Source of the DNA: Warburgia ugandensis
Lineage: Eukaryota; Streptophyta; Magnoliopsida; Canellales; Canellaceae
Direction: 5' to 3'
Assembly (NCBI GenBank): GCA_035236585.1
Contig: CP141127.1
Span: 72,459,495 to 72,523,494 of the forward strand
DNA: 64,000 nt
The notes beneath the pieces are model-generated. The model saw only the letters and a list, made by a program, of their open reading frames with translations. It had not been told where the DNA came from and did no database searches. Each line of letters begins with the position of its first letter. The stretch's first letter is position 1. Positions 55,159-64,000 of the stretch are shown piece by piece. Position numbers and translations under genes: made by a program.

Positions 55159-55470
55159 TCAACAAATTGAGGGATGATGGGGCCCGTAATAACTAGTACA
55201 TTTTTTTCCCTTTTCCCTTACATTTTTCAAAAATAGGGGTACAAGCTGACTCTGCACTTCCTTAAAAGGTTGTTCTTGATCTAATAGAGGCAAGGTGGGG
55301 CTTAAACCCTTAGTGTCTTCTAATTTCCTAGAGTTGTGTGATGTAAGTACATCAGTGGTCTCTTCTTCTTCTTGTGCTTCTAACACTAGTAAAGTTTTAG
55401 GTGGACCTGTATTGCTATCTAATGTTTGAGCAAATAAGGTCTGCACATCTCAATTGGGTATATCTTTTGC
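55159..55470 (-). pseudogene. Acidic LARD protein, copy 2, broken
   Basis: Reads L-F-A-Q-T-L-D-S-N-T, an E-rich run, then L-E-D-T-K-G-L-S-P-T-L and Q-E-Q-P. These align with residues about 133-200 of the 201-residue frame at 24,751-25,356 (L-F-E-Q-T-S-D-S-N-I, L-E-D-N-Q-G-L-S-Q-T-L, Q-E-Q-L). The upstream half carries stops. The frame here runs past the position where copy 1 stops and ends with Y-Y-G-P-H-H-P-S-I, so copy 1 may itself be shortened at its C-terminus. Confidence 0.55.
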
Positions 55471-55788
55471 ACTACATGACTCAAATCAAATTTCAAGATA
55501 TGTAGGGTGTTCTAATTGATCTTGTCATTGAGAAGTGCCCATTAATGGTGCGGTATCTAATAAATCATTCACTTCATCAATGGATGTGTCTTCATCAAAT
55601 TCATAAAATGAGTAAGACATGACTTAATTAGATCTAGGTGGTGGAGGATTGCAAGGATGGTTGTGGACTTTGTGGCTCAGAGTGATAAGATGATATGTCC
55701 ATCCTAGTATCATTATAAATGGGCAAGGATGGTGAAAAACTTTGAGGCTTAGTAGGAGTATATGGTAATCTCACTCCATTTCCTCAAC

Positions 55789-56019
55789 CTAATTTTTAAC
55801 TGTAGTAAGATTTAAATAAATTATTGCACTAAGTTGTTGCATACTTTCTAGATTTTGAATCTCTTCTAATGATTGTTCCTCATGTTGTAGAGGAAATGAC
55901 TCATAAGGCTGGTATTGCATTGGCATTTGGGTATTGAAAAAGGGTTGAGTAGGTTGAAACCGTGATGGTTGACCCTGATAATTTGGATAGTTTTGATAAT
56001 GTGGATCAAGGTGAGTCAT
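55789..56019 (-). pseudogene. Gag-like Q/Y/P-rich region, LARD copy 2
   Basis: 76 codons open. It starts M-T-H-L-D-P-H-Y-Q-N-Y-P and continues with F-Q-P-T-Q-P-F-F and Y-E-S-F-P-L, then an E/Q-rich helix with S-L-E-E-I-Q-N-L. This resembles the C-terminal region of plant gypsy gag proteins in composition and in the S-L-E-E helix; no zinc knuckle is present. The copy 1 counterpart is 25,357-25,600 on the same strand. Confidence 0.5.
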
Positions 56020-56652
56020 GATAACTCTTCTTGATATTGGTAATCCTGAGACCTTGTTTTTTCATGATGCCTAATCCATCCATTATAGTATGCCTTTGGA
56101 TAATAATTGCTAGGGTGTGTGAATGTAGTAGGTGTATTCACTAGCTTTTGATAATATTCATTATAGTTGGAGCTCGATGGTTATGAAGTAATGGGATATT
56201 GTAGGTTAGAATAGGTGTGGGAATTCTCATATTGAGGCTAATGGTCTTGCCTAAAAGCATTGAACCTATTCATCAGACTTTCCACTCTCTCTGTCTTAGT
56301 GGCCATTCTATCAAATGTATTGGACATATTAGGAGTATCTCTTGTCTCTATCTCATAAATATCCTCATAATGTAACTGCTTAAGAGTGAAATAGTATGAC
56401 ATTGATGGTAGATTATCCCTTTCTTGATAAGGCATTGTACTTAACTTTATATACAAAGAAATAATTCATTGTATACAATGAATGAGTACCCATCTTTTTA
56501 TGACATTTAATGGAATACCCTAACTATATGATGCAACCTAAATGCTGGTCCTAAATCTAAATGATGCACAACCAAATCCTAATAGTTTGCTAATGAGCTC
56601 ACTAGATGATCTTTAATAATGAAGGGTGCTACCGTATAACCTAAATCTAAGT

Positions 56653-57045
56653 AGCTCCTCTTCTTATCCAAACTCAAGTATTGCTTACCAGTTAGATTCT
56701 GCTCTAAAGTGGTTAATACAATTCTCATTTCATGAGGCATTTAAACCTCAACCAACAATAACAAAAGGAGTGAGAAAATCATTTAGATTTTGAATACCCA
56801 CATTAACCACAATGCTCAAAAGCCACTAAAGTGGCAATAGATCTAACGCTTTAAAAAGGTTCCTATGAGCTTGATAACCCTAAGTCTCTTGCTACTTGAT
56901 TTTAATTTATGTTCAAGTGTTGGGATTGCAAAAATACAGGAAACTTTATTGATTTACCTAGGGGAGACAAGGATCTAGTGATGAAATCCAGTCCTTATCT
57001 TTTGAGGGTTCCTATGGGGCCCTTACTAATATTGTGATCCATTCC
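56653..57045 (-). other. Shared leader module, copy M4 (in LARD copy 2)
   Basis: Starts about 670 bases downstream of the primer-binding site on the - strand. Shared words include CTCCTCTTCTTATCC, TTGCTTACCAGTTAG, GAGGCATTTAAACCTCA, AAAAGCCACTAAAGTGGCAA and GGCCCTTACTAAT. The most diverged of the four copies. Confidence 0.7.
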
Positions 57046-57374
57046 ACCATAAGGCACTTAAACATGAAATGAAATCCAACAAAAGAAAACTAATGCCTAC
57101 CTATATGCTATCTAACAAAGGGTCCAACACCTTAATAGACAGGACACTATAACCATGTAGCTTATGCTTTAGTTATAGCTGAGCTTAGGGTAACCTTTGT
57201 TAAATAGGTGCGTAACTAATGCAATAGTCCTAAACAAAGATGCAACAAGTAAGATGAATGCCCAACTGTATGACTTACACTATCATCCATAATGCAAGAT
57301 TACACTAAGTGCACCTAAATTAGAAAAATAAAAAGAATGTGAATGATACTTATAGTGGAGTTTCTGATGAAGAT

Positions 57375-57403
57375 CAAGTGGGAGCCACCATGGCCCTCAC
57401 TTG
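57375..57403 (-). other. Conserved leader hairpin, LARD copy 2
   Basis: CAAGTGGGAG and CCCTCACTTG form 9 of 10 pairs, including one G-T pair, with the loop CCACCATGG. Homologous to 26,686-26,714. Confidence 0.6.
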
Positions 57404-57715
57404 TCCTGTTTAAATACAACCCTTTTAAAATTGAATAATAAAGTGCAAAATACAATGGGCCTCATTACAAGTTTCACTCAAAACCCTATTCTAAAATAGA
57501 AATAAAATTCTAGTCTAAGTTGATGAAGCTTTGGCCCACAGAATGACCACTGCTCCCTTACCAATTTTCCCTTGCACAAAATCAAGCAAAATATGGTCAA
57601 TATGAGGAAATAGCAATAAATGCAAAATAATGAAAATTTCTAAACTATTGCACCTTAAACCCAGACTAGAGTTAAATAATCTAAGTTAAGATCCACCACA
57701 CAATTCTATTGTGAT

Positions 57716-57733
57716 TCCCCCACAATGGTGCCA
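57716..57733 (-). promoter_or_regulatory. LARD copy 2 primer-binding site (tRNA-Asp-like)
   Basis: The complement TGGCACCATTGTGGGGGA matches the tRNA-Asp type site at 14 of 18 positions, with mismatches different from those of copy 1. Confidence 0.7.
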
Positions 57734-57744
57734 AAAACTTCTTA

Positions 57745-58216
57745 TGATGTTTTACTTAACTCACAAGTACACTGATCTATTGTAATAGATGCACTTGAGT
57801 GAGGTCTACCCTAAGAGGAATCTAATGGTTTGTGTGTTAGGTGAACCTTTATTTAGACTATTTAACCTAGCCAAAGAAAGTGGTTTTTAGCCTAGACTTA
57901 GGAATTAACCTAACATGAAAACTAACCACATGCATGGTAGTGGAAACTTGCTAAATTATGAACTTTCTAAAAACTAAAATTGGAAATAATCTTAAACTAT
58001 CCTAACGTGATACTAAACTTGAACAATGGAATTTCAAATTTCTAAATTTTTAGCCCCAACTAGTGAAGGGCCAGAGAAACTCTCTAGTTATGAATCGGGT
58101 ATAAAACCAACGGGGGTACTTGGTTATAACTCAAAATCCACTATTAGATGTTTGTTGCTTTACTAGATGTAAACATGACTAAGATAAATAATAAAACAAG
58201 AAAAACTTAAGGCAAC
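57745..58216 (-). repeat. LARD copy 2, 5' LTR end part
   Basis: Between the gypsy reverse transcriptase and the primer-binding site. The last 60 bases before the primer-binding site (CACAAGTACACTGATCTATTG in complement) resemble the LTR end of copy 1 at 27,070-27,130. On the - strand it begins at about TGTTGCCTTAAG. Little else aligns by eye, so the exact extent is uncertain. Confidence 0.5.
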
Positions 58217-58960
58217 ACCTAAAATATTCCTCAAATTCTCATCTTGCTCCTCAACACTGCTCCAATAGATGAGAATGTCATCGACAAACATGATCGCAAA
58301 CTTGTCTAAGTGGTCTTTGAACACCCTATTCATCAAGTCCATGAATAACACCAGCATATTCATCAACCCGTATGAAATTATAAAAAACTAGTAGTGGCCA
58401 TATTAGACCTAAATGTAGTCTTAGGGATGTCCACATCCCAAATCCTCAACTGATGTTATCTAGTCCTTAGATCAACATTAGAAAAGACTCTAGCTAATTG
58501 TAACTAGTCAAATAGATCATCAATACGGGGAAATGGGTACTTGTTCTTCATAATGACCCCATTCAATGCTATGTAGTCCACACATAACCTCAAGGAGCCA
58601 TCCATTTTCTTGACAAATAGGATTGGAGTTCCCCATGGCAAACCCTGATCCAGCAACTGTTACAACTAAACTTATAGCTCCTTAAGCTCTACATGAGCAA
58701 TGTGATAAGGAGCCTTGGAGATAGGAGTTACTCCAGGAAATAACTCAATGGTGAACTCCATATCTTATGGGTGGCAAACCTAGTAACTCCTTTGGAAACA
58801 CATCCCTATACTCTCACACAACATTGATCTCATCAATGTAAAGCATCTGTTCCTCCTATGTCTCTTAAAGGCTAATTAAGCCTGACAACCACTGGACAAA
58901 AGATGTGTTGCTACTAGCCAAGATGATACTTGCACCTACAATATCCAATCTCCTCTAAAA
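58217..58960 (-). pseudogene. Reverse transcriptase of gypsy element 2, truncated
   Basis: From 58,960 downward: V-F-P-K-E-L-L-G-L-P near 58,800-58,770; G-N-S-N-P-I near 58,630 (family G-A-P-V-L); L-F-M-D-L-M-N-R-V-F near 58,345-58,316; F-V-D-D-I-L-I-Y at about 58,287-58,264, the catalytic box with both aspartates kept. The readable frame then changes after L-R-N-I-L, where homology ends. Multiple stops upstream. The role would be cDNA synthesis. Confidence 0.8.
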
Positions 58961-59049
58961 GCATAGTGACTCCCTGTCTGGAGCGTATAGTGTCACCTGC
59001 TTCTTTCGATAGTCAACTAAAGTTATGTGCTTAGCCAACCAGTCCATAC

Positions 59050-59345
59050 TAGTATGACATCGAAGTCTTGCATGCCCAGCACAATCATGTCTCCACTCAA
59101 CCTCTTACCCAATCATTGGTACATCCTAAACAAACTCTTACACTACCACTAGTTCATCCACCAATGTGGTAACCTCTAACAAAAAATCCAACCTACATGA
59201 ACGAACATTCAAACATGTAGTGAAACTACCAAATATAGAAGAGTGAGTAGATCCTAGATCAATAAGTACACGAGTATGTCAATATGCTATTAGAAGAGTA
59301 CCTTCCACAATACTGCTAGATGAGTGAGCTTGGTCGATAGTAAGT
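59050..59345 (-). pseudogene. Aspartic protease of gypsy element 2
   Basis: Reads V-L-I-D-L-G-S-T-H-S-S-I-F near 59,270-59,230. The family motif is L-I-D-S/T-G-S-T-H-S-F, so the residue after the catalytic D is L. Later M-D-W-L matches the usual G-M-D-W-L near 59,045. Stops are present. Confidence 0.7.
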
Positions 59346-59379
59346 ATAGATACTTGCCCCTAACTCTTGAGAGCTTGAT

Positions 59380-60407
59380 CCTTTCTAGGTGCCTGATCCT
59401 GTTGAGGTAGTCTCACTCTATTGACTCTAGGACACTCTCATGTAAAGTGGCCCTATTGGCCACACACAAAGCATGTATGACCTGGTCTTGTGCAACGCCA
59501 ACCTGGATGTCATCATTGACATCTCAACACACTCCTTAGTCATCCTCTTTTCCTTTGTCCTAACGTAATGCTAGTTTGGTTGGCCAAGTAGGAGTCTTGA
59601 CAATAAACTTCTTCTTCTTCTTCTTGAATCCTCCATATGATAGCTTAGGGCCATTGAATCTACCTCTATCTTTACTAGAATCCCTCAACTCTTGATCTAA
59701 TACAGAAATAAGCTCCACAGCAAGAGCTACAAATGTGGGTTGTGAAGTTAGAATCTAGCACTTTAGGTCAAAGTTTAGACCACGAACAATCTTGTGAACC
59801 GCCCTATGCTCTAAAGAACATGCATTTGGTGCAAATCTTCACAATCGAGTAAACTCTGCCTAGTAATGCACCACTATCCTTTTGCCCTGCATGAAAGTTG
59901 TGAAATCTAGCTCCATCTTCTCTTAAAGATGTGTAGGAAGAAACCTGCCAATGAAGATGACCTTGAAATCATCCCAAGTGATGACATCATTGCTCTCAAA
60001 GAAACTCCTCTAAATAGTTACTACCACTAGGCTGCCTCATCAGTTAGTATGAATGTGGTCACTGCAACCCGAAAATCCTTTGGCATTGTTGTCGCCTCAA
60101 ATATCCTCTCTACTTTAAATAGGAAAGTGTTAGCTGCCTCCAGCCCATCTCTACTAGAGAAATTAGGAGCAATCATCCTAAATCTCTCAAGCAAGTTGTC
60201 CACTGTGGGACGCTCATCTCCCTCTAGAACCATCACCTCATCTACACCCATGTACCAATTTTAATCCACAATCTCTACATCATCCTCTGCAAAAGAAGGT
60301 CCACGAACTCACTAACTGCATTACCTGGGTTTACTACTGCCCCCAGTCCTATCGATTGTCTGTCCATCCAATGGAGATGGCAAATCCACACTACATCTCC
60401 TATGAGG
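59380..60407 (-). pseudogene. Gag of gypsy element 2, broken
   Basis: The probable start is the ATG at about 60,405-60,407 (M-P-H-R-R). An open stretch at 60,027-60,251 includes N-L-L-E-R-F-R, F-L-F-K-V-E-R-I-F-E and F-R-V-A-V-T-T-F-I-L, the retrotransposon gag core. A zinc knuckle is readable at about 59,480-59,440 as C-F-V-C-G-Q...G-H-F...E-C, with the full C-C-H-C spacing but two stops inside. Gag would package the element RNA. Confidence 0.75.
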
Positions 60408-60544
60408 CATTGAAATCAACCAAGATTTCATTAGATTCCTTACTAACAATTGTAACTAATATCTCTACTTAAGTCTAGGACTTAGTCTTCCTATGTGTTG
60501 ACACTTTGATCTTTTTGGGATTCTACTTGTGAGTTGTATGGCAT

Positions 60545-60563
60545 GGGATCTAATACCAAAAAC
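60545..60563 (-). promoter_or_regulatory. Primer-binding site of gypsy element 2 (initiator tRNA-Met, decayed)
   Basis: The complement reads TTTTTGGTATTAGATCCCA directly after the LTR end GGATGTTACA. It differs from the TGGTATCAGAGC core at two places. Confidence 0.75.
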
Positions 60564-61960
60564 TGTAACATCCTAGTTTTAAAAAATATTTACCAACTTT
60601 AATTTGAAAACAATGAAAACTTCTTACTAGGTGTTACTATCAAAACCTCCACACATATGTAAAAAAATTATTCTAACATAAATATGGTTAGAAGTACATG
60701 CCACAGGATCATAACTGGTCATAAATATTGTCACACATCCATTTAAATTAGTAAACAGCCCTTGTTTAAAGTTCTACAACCATTTTGTGTAAACAAAATA
60801 AGTTATATACAACCCAAAACAAATTCCTATACATAGAATCTACCATGTAAGCACACAAAAAGTATTGCTATCGTACATCTAAGTCAACCTCCATGCTTTC
60901 ACCTACTCTATATCCCTCACACTCGAACTCCTTAGGGTATCACTTGAAAATTTTGGTTGTTGGGGGGGAGTAAAACAATCACTCACTAGGAAGAAAGCTA
61001 ATATAAACCAAGTGTTAAAAAAAGAAACTATGCATCCATAAGTAAATGTAATACATAGTCCAGAGATGGGTATAACTTAGGTTTTGTTTCCACAAAAGGA
61101 CCAAATACTATGTAAAAATGAGATGTGATATTGTGTGAGATGTAAATCACATGGAAAAACCACAAAACCCAAGTCATGCATAATTCAAAAAATCAATAAG
61201 TCATCAACTTAATAAAATTCTCAGTAATTGGTAATCAGTGTGCACAACCCTCTATCCATAAGACAACTGAGCCCACGTCACCATGAGAAAACTAATTGAT
61301 TAGAAATCATGATGGCATATAATCTTAGCATCAGGGACATCGAAGTCTAAAATCTCAAGAGTGACCGAACCAATCTAGACTCTTATGCTCATAGGTCCCT
61401 ATCATCACCTCACAGCCTAATCCACGCTGAACCTCATGGGGCCACTCAGCTACCTTAGAGTAGTTCCCCATCTACTATTTCCCTTCGTCTCCATTGTAGG
61501 GCCGGTATTAATATCATCTTAGAGGACAATGGCCAACTGCGCCTCCTAGCATATGGTCTCCAAGACTTATAGTTGCACATAACAAACATGCCTTGATCTT
61601 ATGGCCATCCCAGATGTGCCTCGAGGTCTTACAAACACCCTAGGCATGCATGCCTTTGGGTTTTATGGTACTCAAATAGCATCTACCAAAATGATAATCA
61701 AAATCGCATCTCCAAGACTTATGACTACTCAAAGAGTGCCTACCTAAAACATCGATGAAATCTATACCCAAAGGTGCATCCTCAACATCAATGAAATCAT
61801 AGCCATCCAGGCTTGTGAATGCTCATAGAACACCTGCTTAAAGCATTGACAAAATTGCATCTACCAAGACTTAAGGCTGCTCATAGAGTCGATAGAAATT
61901 TGTATATTTATGGCTTATAGTGACTCATGGAGTATATGACAAAAACATCACTAAATACCA
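60564..61960 (-). repeat. LTR of gypsy element 2 (5' LTR, 3' part)
   Basis: Begins TGTAACATCCTAG on the + strand at 60,564 (LTR end on the - strand). Layout resembles 32,791-34,100 of the other gypsy LTR: an early A/T-rich part, an AACAATCACTCACTAGG word near 60,974 at the hairpin position, and a block near 61,430-61,520 comparable to 33,720-33,840. The far end of the LTR is not recognised and may be beyond the window. Confidence 0.55.
61690..61930. repeat. Imperfect tandem repeat inside the LTR
   Basis: Diverged units of roughly 80-100 bases built on GCATCT-CCAAGACTTATG, CTCA-AGAGT and AAA-CAT-GA-GAAAT. About three units are discernible. Confidence 0.5.
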
Positions 61961-64000
61961 AACCACAGTGCTATATACAAGGTAGGTCAATGACATGTGT
62001 GAAACCAGTGGTTATTAACAAGGTATTCTTTTGCCATCTTTAAGTTATCTAAAACTTAGTGTTTTTTTTCCTTAACCTCTAATCTCAATCATAGCATTAA
62101 GTCTAAGAGTAATAAGCTTCTTTCTACCTTATGATTAGTCACTGAAACAATTGCTAAATCACTCATCCAAAGGTGAGACATTTCAATGTGCATTTAAGTA
62201 GATTTTCCTATAATTCATGGACTTAAGAGCTATGCTTAACCCTTGTTTTGGTTACTCTTGTATCTACTAGTATACCATACTTGCTAGGATTTCTAATTGT
62301 AGTATATCTCAAATTTTCTAGCATCAGTAAGTTGGCCATAAACATAAAGTTTAATTTATGATTAAAATGTCACAAATTTCCAATGTGGTTTATGTTCCAA
62401 CTAAAACAAGCAGTCCACTTTCCAATTTCCATAAGTGTTACTGCCTAAAAATCTTAGAATTCTATGTCCACATTTAGTCCATCAACTTTTAATTCTAAAG
62501 AATTACAAGATATTAAGACATGACTATCAGCCTCCATGTGCAATCTAAAGGTTTAACAACTCTTCACAACACCTCATACTAAGCATTAAGACTAGGAGCT
62601 TGATGTTTCTTTTAAAAAAATAGTGTAGTCATCATGTTAACTATGTGAACATCTTCAAAAGAATCATCAAGACACTTATCTATTCATTAAGTGTTCTAAT
62701 GCCTCAATTAGATGTAGACAAATTTTCACAGCAGAAGTTGGTTATGTCTCAACCCTTCCTCCATTTGTACCATAAGTTAGGAAAGTCATGGAAATTCAAT
62801 CTAAGTTCAATCGTCCATTTATGAATCAAATTTTTTTTAATGTCCTAGGATAACAACAATATTTCATTGCTTAACCCATGACTTAGTGCACAACCATGTG
62901 AAGTGAGAACTAGGCACCAAATCCATGCCTTCAGATTTCAGTGGAAATCAGTAGTATGACTGTACTATATGCGACCTAATCTTATCATAAATGTTAGAAA
63001 ATTAAAGTATAGTCATGAGGTATTCCAAATTTATGGTTAGCTACTATTTGCTAATGTTTATCCTCAAGGGAATATGGTACTGCATTGCAAATTTTCTGCA
63101 ATGGTTGCACTTTCCTTCTCATTTGCCCCTAAAAATCAAGCGATCTACTAAATTAAAATGGGTAGATTTCATACCTAACAATGGGAATTTATGTTTGAAC
63201 AAAGCAACACTAGAATTTAACCAAATTTTAAACACATTCTAGTTGAAAATGTGAAGATGCACTGGTCTCAGTTTTCTACAGAAATTTGTAGGTAATCAAT
63301 GCCACTCCTCCTACTAACAAGCTATTAATTCCTTATCATTTCCATACTAAAGCTCAATGGAACTTAGTGCTGATAAAGATGCATTCTTTCCCTCATAAAC
63401 CACGTTCAATTTCCATCAAAATTTTAGTGATAACAAGGCATACTAATAGCTATAAACTTAGTCCTCATAACAAGTTTATAAATTACAAGAATAATGCAAA
63501 AGAAATACTCCCACATGCATGTGTTAGTCCACCATCAATTCCACTCAATCCTTGGCTTAACATTCCCTATCTTATAGCATGTTCTATCATGTGTAGCAAT
63601 CTCAAGCAAGGATCATGAAAATTGAAGCTTTAAAAAAATCCCATAACACTAAGCACGTGCATCATGGGTACTTTACAAAACTCACTTATATACTTCAAAT
63701 TATCTACTAATTTCTTGAAATATTTTCTAGCATAAGTTCATATGAGAATCCTTCCTATTCTTCTACCTAATTTTGAGATTCCAACAATCAAATTGCAATG
63801 GAGAGATTTTGCCCCAAATTTGTGCCAAATCTCCACTCTAGCTAAACATCTTTAGCTTTGCACAAGCTCTCCTCAGTTGGTGATATTCCACCTTGCCTCC
63901 TTCCAATTCAGCTCCCAATATTTGCTCTTACTTCTCACCCAATCTCAACTGGTTCTTCTATTCTAGTATCCACCAACTTCTTTATAGTAGATTTTTCCTC
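61961..64000. other. Unassigned AT-rich region, possibly LTR continuation
   Basis: No protein domain recognised in any frame. By length it could be the rest of the gypsy 2 LTR, but no terminal ACA with a target duplication was found. Confidence 0.3.

Larger units (their letters stand above)
52750..58216 (-). mobile_element. LARD-type element, copy 2 (truncated LTRs)
   Basis: Same family as 15,548-29,172 and same orientation. From the right on the - strand: LTR end part (about 58,216-57,745), tRNA-Asp-like primer-binding site, conserved hairpin, shared module, Q/Y/P-rich region, acidic frame, hairpin/G-tract motif, conserved 3' block (53,145-53,235), nine-G polypurine tract and the start of a 3' LTR (TGATGAGCATCC at 53,062). 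The body is 4.65 kb against 4.47 kb in copy 1. The two LTR parts do not overlap in content, so both are truncated or the LTR is long. The left end is uncertain. It abuts gypsy reverse transcriptase at about 58,217. Confidence 0.75.
58217..61960 (-). mobile_element. Ty3/gypsy element 2, 3'-truncated
   Basis: On the - strand: LTR (from about 61,960 or beyond down to 60,564), initiator tRNA-Met primer-binding site, gag, protease and reverse transcriptase up to the FVDD box, where coding stops at about 58,217 against LARD copy 2. RNase H, integrase and the 3' LTR are not found in the window. Either LARD copy 2 inserted here with later loss of the far side, or a deletion joined the two. It resembles the chromovirus at 14,335-44,309 in gene order and gag core but is clearly diverged. 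Confidence 0.75.

Overview
The window reads as plant nuclear DNA, most likely an angiosperm, from a gene-poor, transposon-dense region. It is AT-rich. Every coding trace I can recognise belongs to a transposable element: CACTA, hAT, Mutator-like (MULE), RTE-type LINE, Ty3/gypsy chromovirus, TRIM, and a large non-autonomous LTR element. I found no intact host gene, no tRNA or rRNA gene and no CRISPR array. Only one reading frame longer than about 200 codons looks element-encoded and open.

Layout. Positions 1-6,860 hold a decayed CACTA element on the + strand, with a TNPA-like piece, a Ulp1-like protease, subterminal repeats and the terminal TAGTAGTG. It is split by an RTE LINE at 1,590-4,367. 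Positions 6,861-12,810 hold two RNase H fragments, a second RTE copy on the - strand (8,934-10,420) and unassigned sequence. Positions 12,811-44,520 form one nest of insertions. A MULE holds a TRIM (13,093-13,821) and a Tekay-like gypsy element (14,335-44,309). The gypsy integrase holds a large non-autonomous LTR element, called LARD here (15,548-29,172), whose 3' LTR holds a long solo LTR (16,401-21,305). The gypsy 5' LTR holds a second solo LTR of the same long family (35,053-43,398), which holds a 3.1 kb chimeric element (38,987-42,097). Positions 44,521-52,700 hold a hAT BED zinc-finger remnant, a GAAA microsatellite and little else. Positions 52,750-58,216 hold a second LARD copy, next to a second gypsy element (58,217 to about 62,000) with gag, protease and partial reverse transcriptase, all on the - strand.

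The nest is supported by target-site duplications read directly: ACCCA/ACCCA (TRIM), CTATT/CTATT (gypsy), TCTCA/TCTCA (chimeric element), CCTAG/CCTGG and CTAAT/CAGAT (solo LTRs), CCCCA/CTACA (LARD). The second LARD LTR gives an empty-site comparison for the first solo LTR. Removing the LARD plus one 5-base site copy keeps the gypsy integrase in one reading phase.

The most unusual object is the chimeric element. Its left 2.7 kb is an inverted repeat of two LTR ends, roughly 8% diverged by eye. It meets a TRIM body and TRIM LTR exactly at the tRNA-iMet primer-binding site, and one clean 5-base duplication surrounds the whole. It looks like a self-primed strong-stop cDNA palindrome fused to a TRIM at the second strand transfer and then integrated. 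Also notable are a module of about 380 bases shared by the LARD leader and the unrelated long LTRs (four copies), a hairpin with compensatory base changes in three LTRs, and a conserved hairpin downstream of the LARD primer-binding site. Identity figures are hand counts over short stretches.
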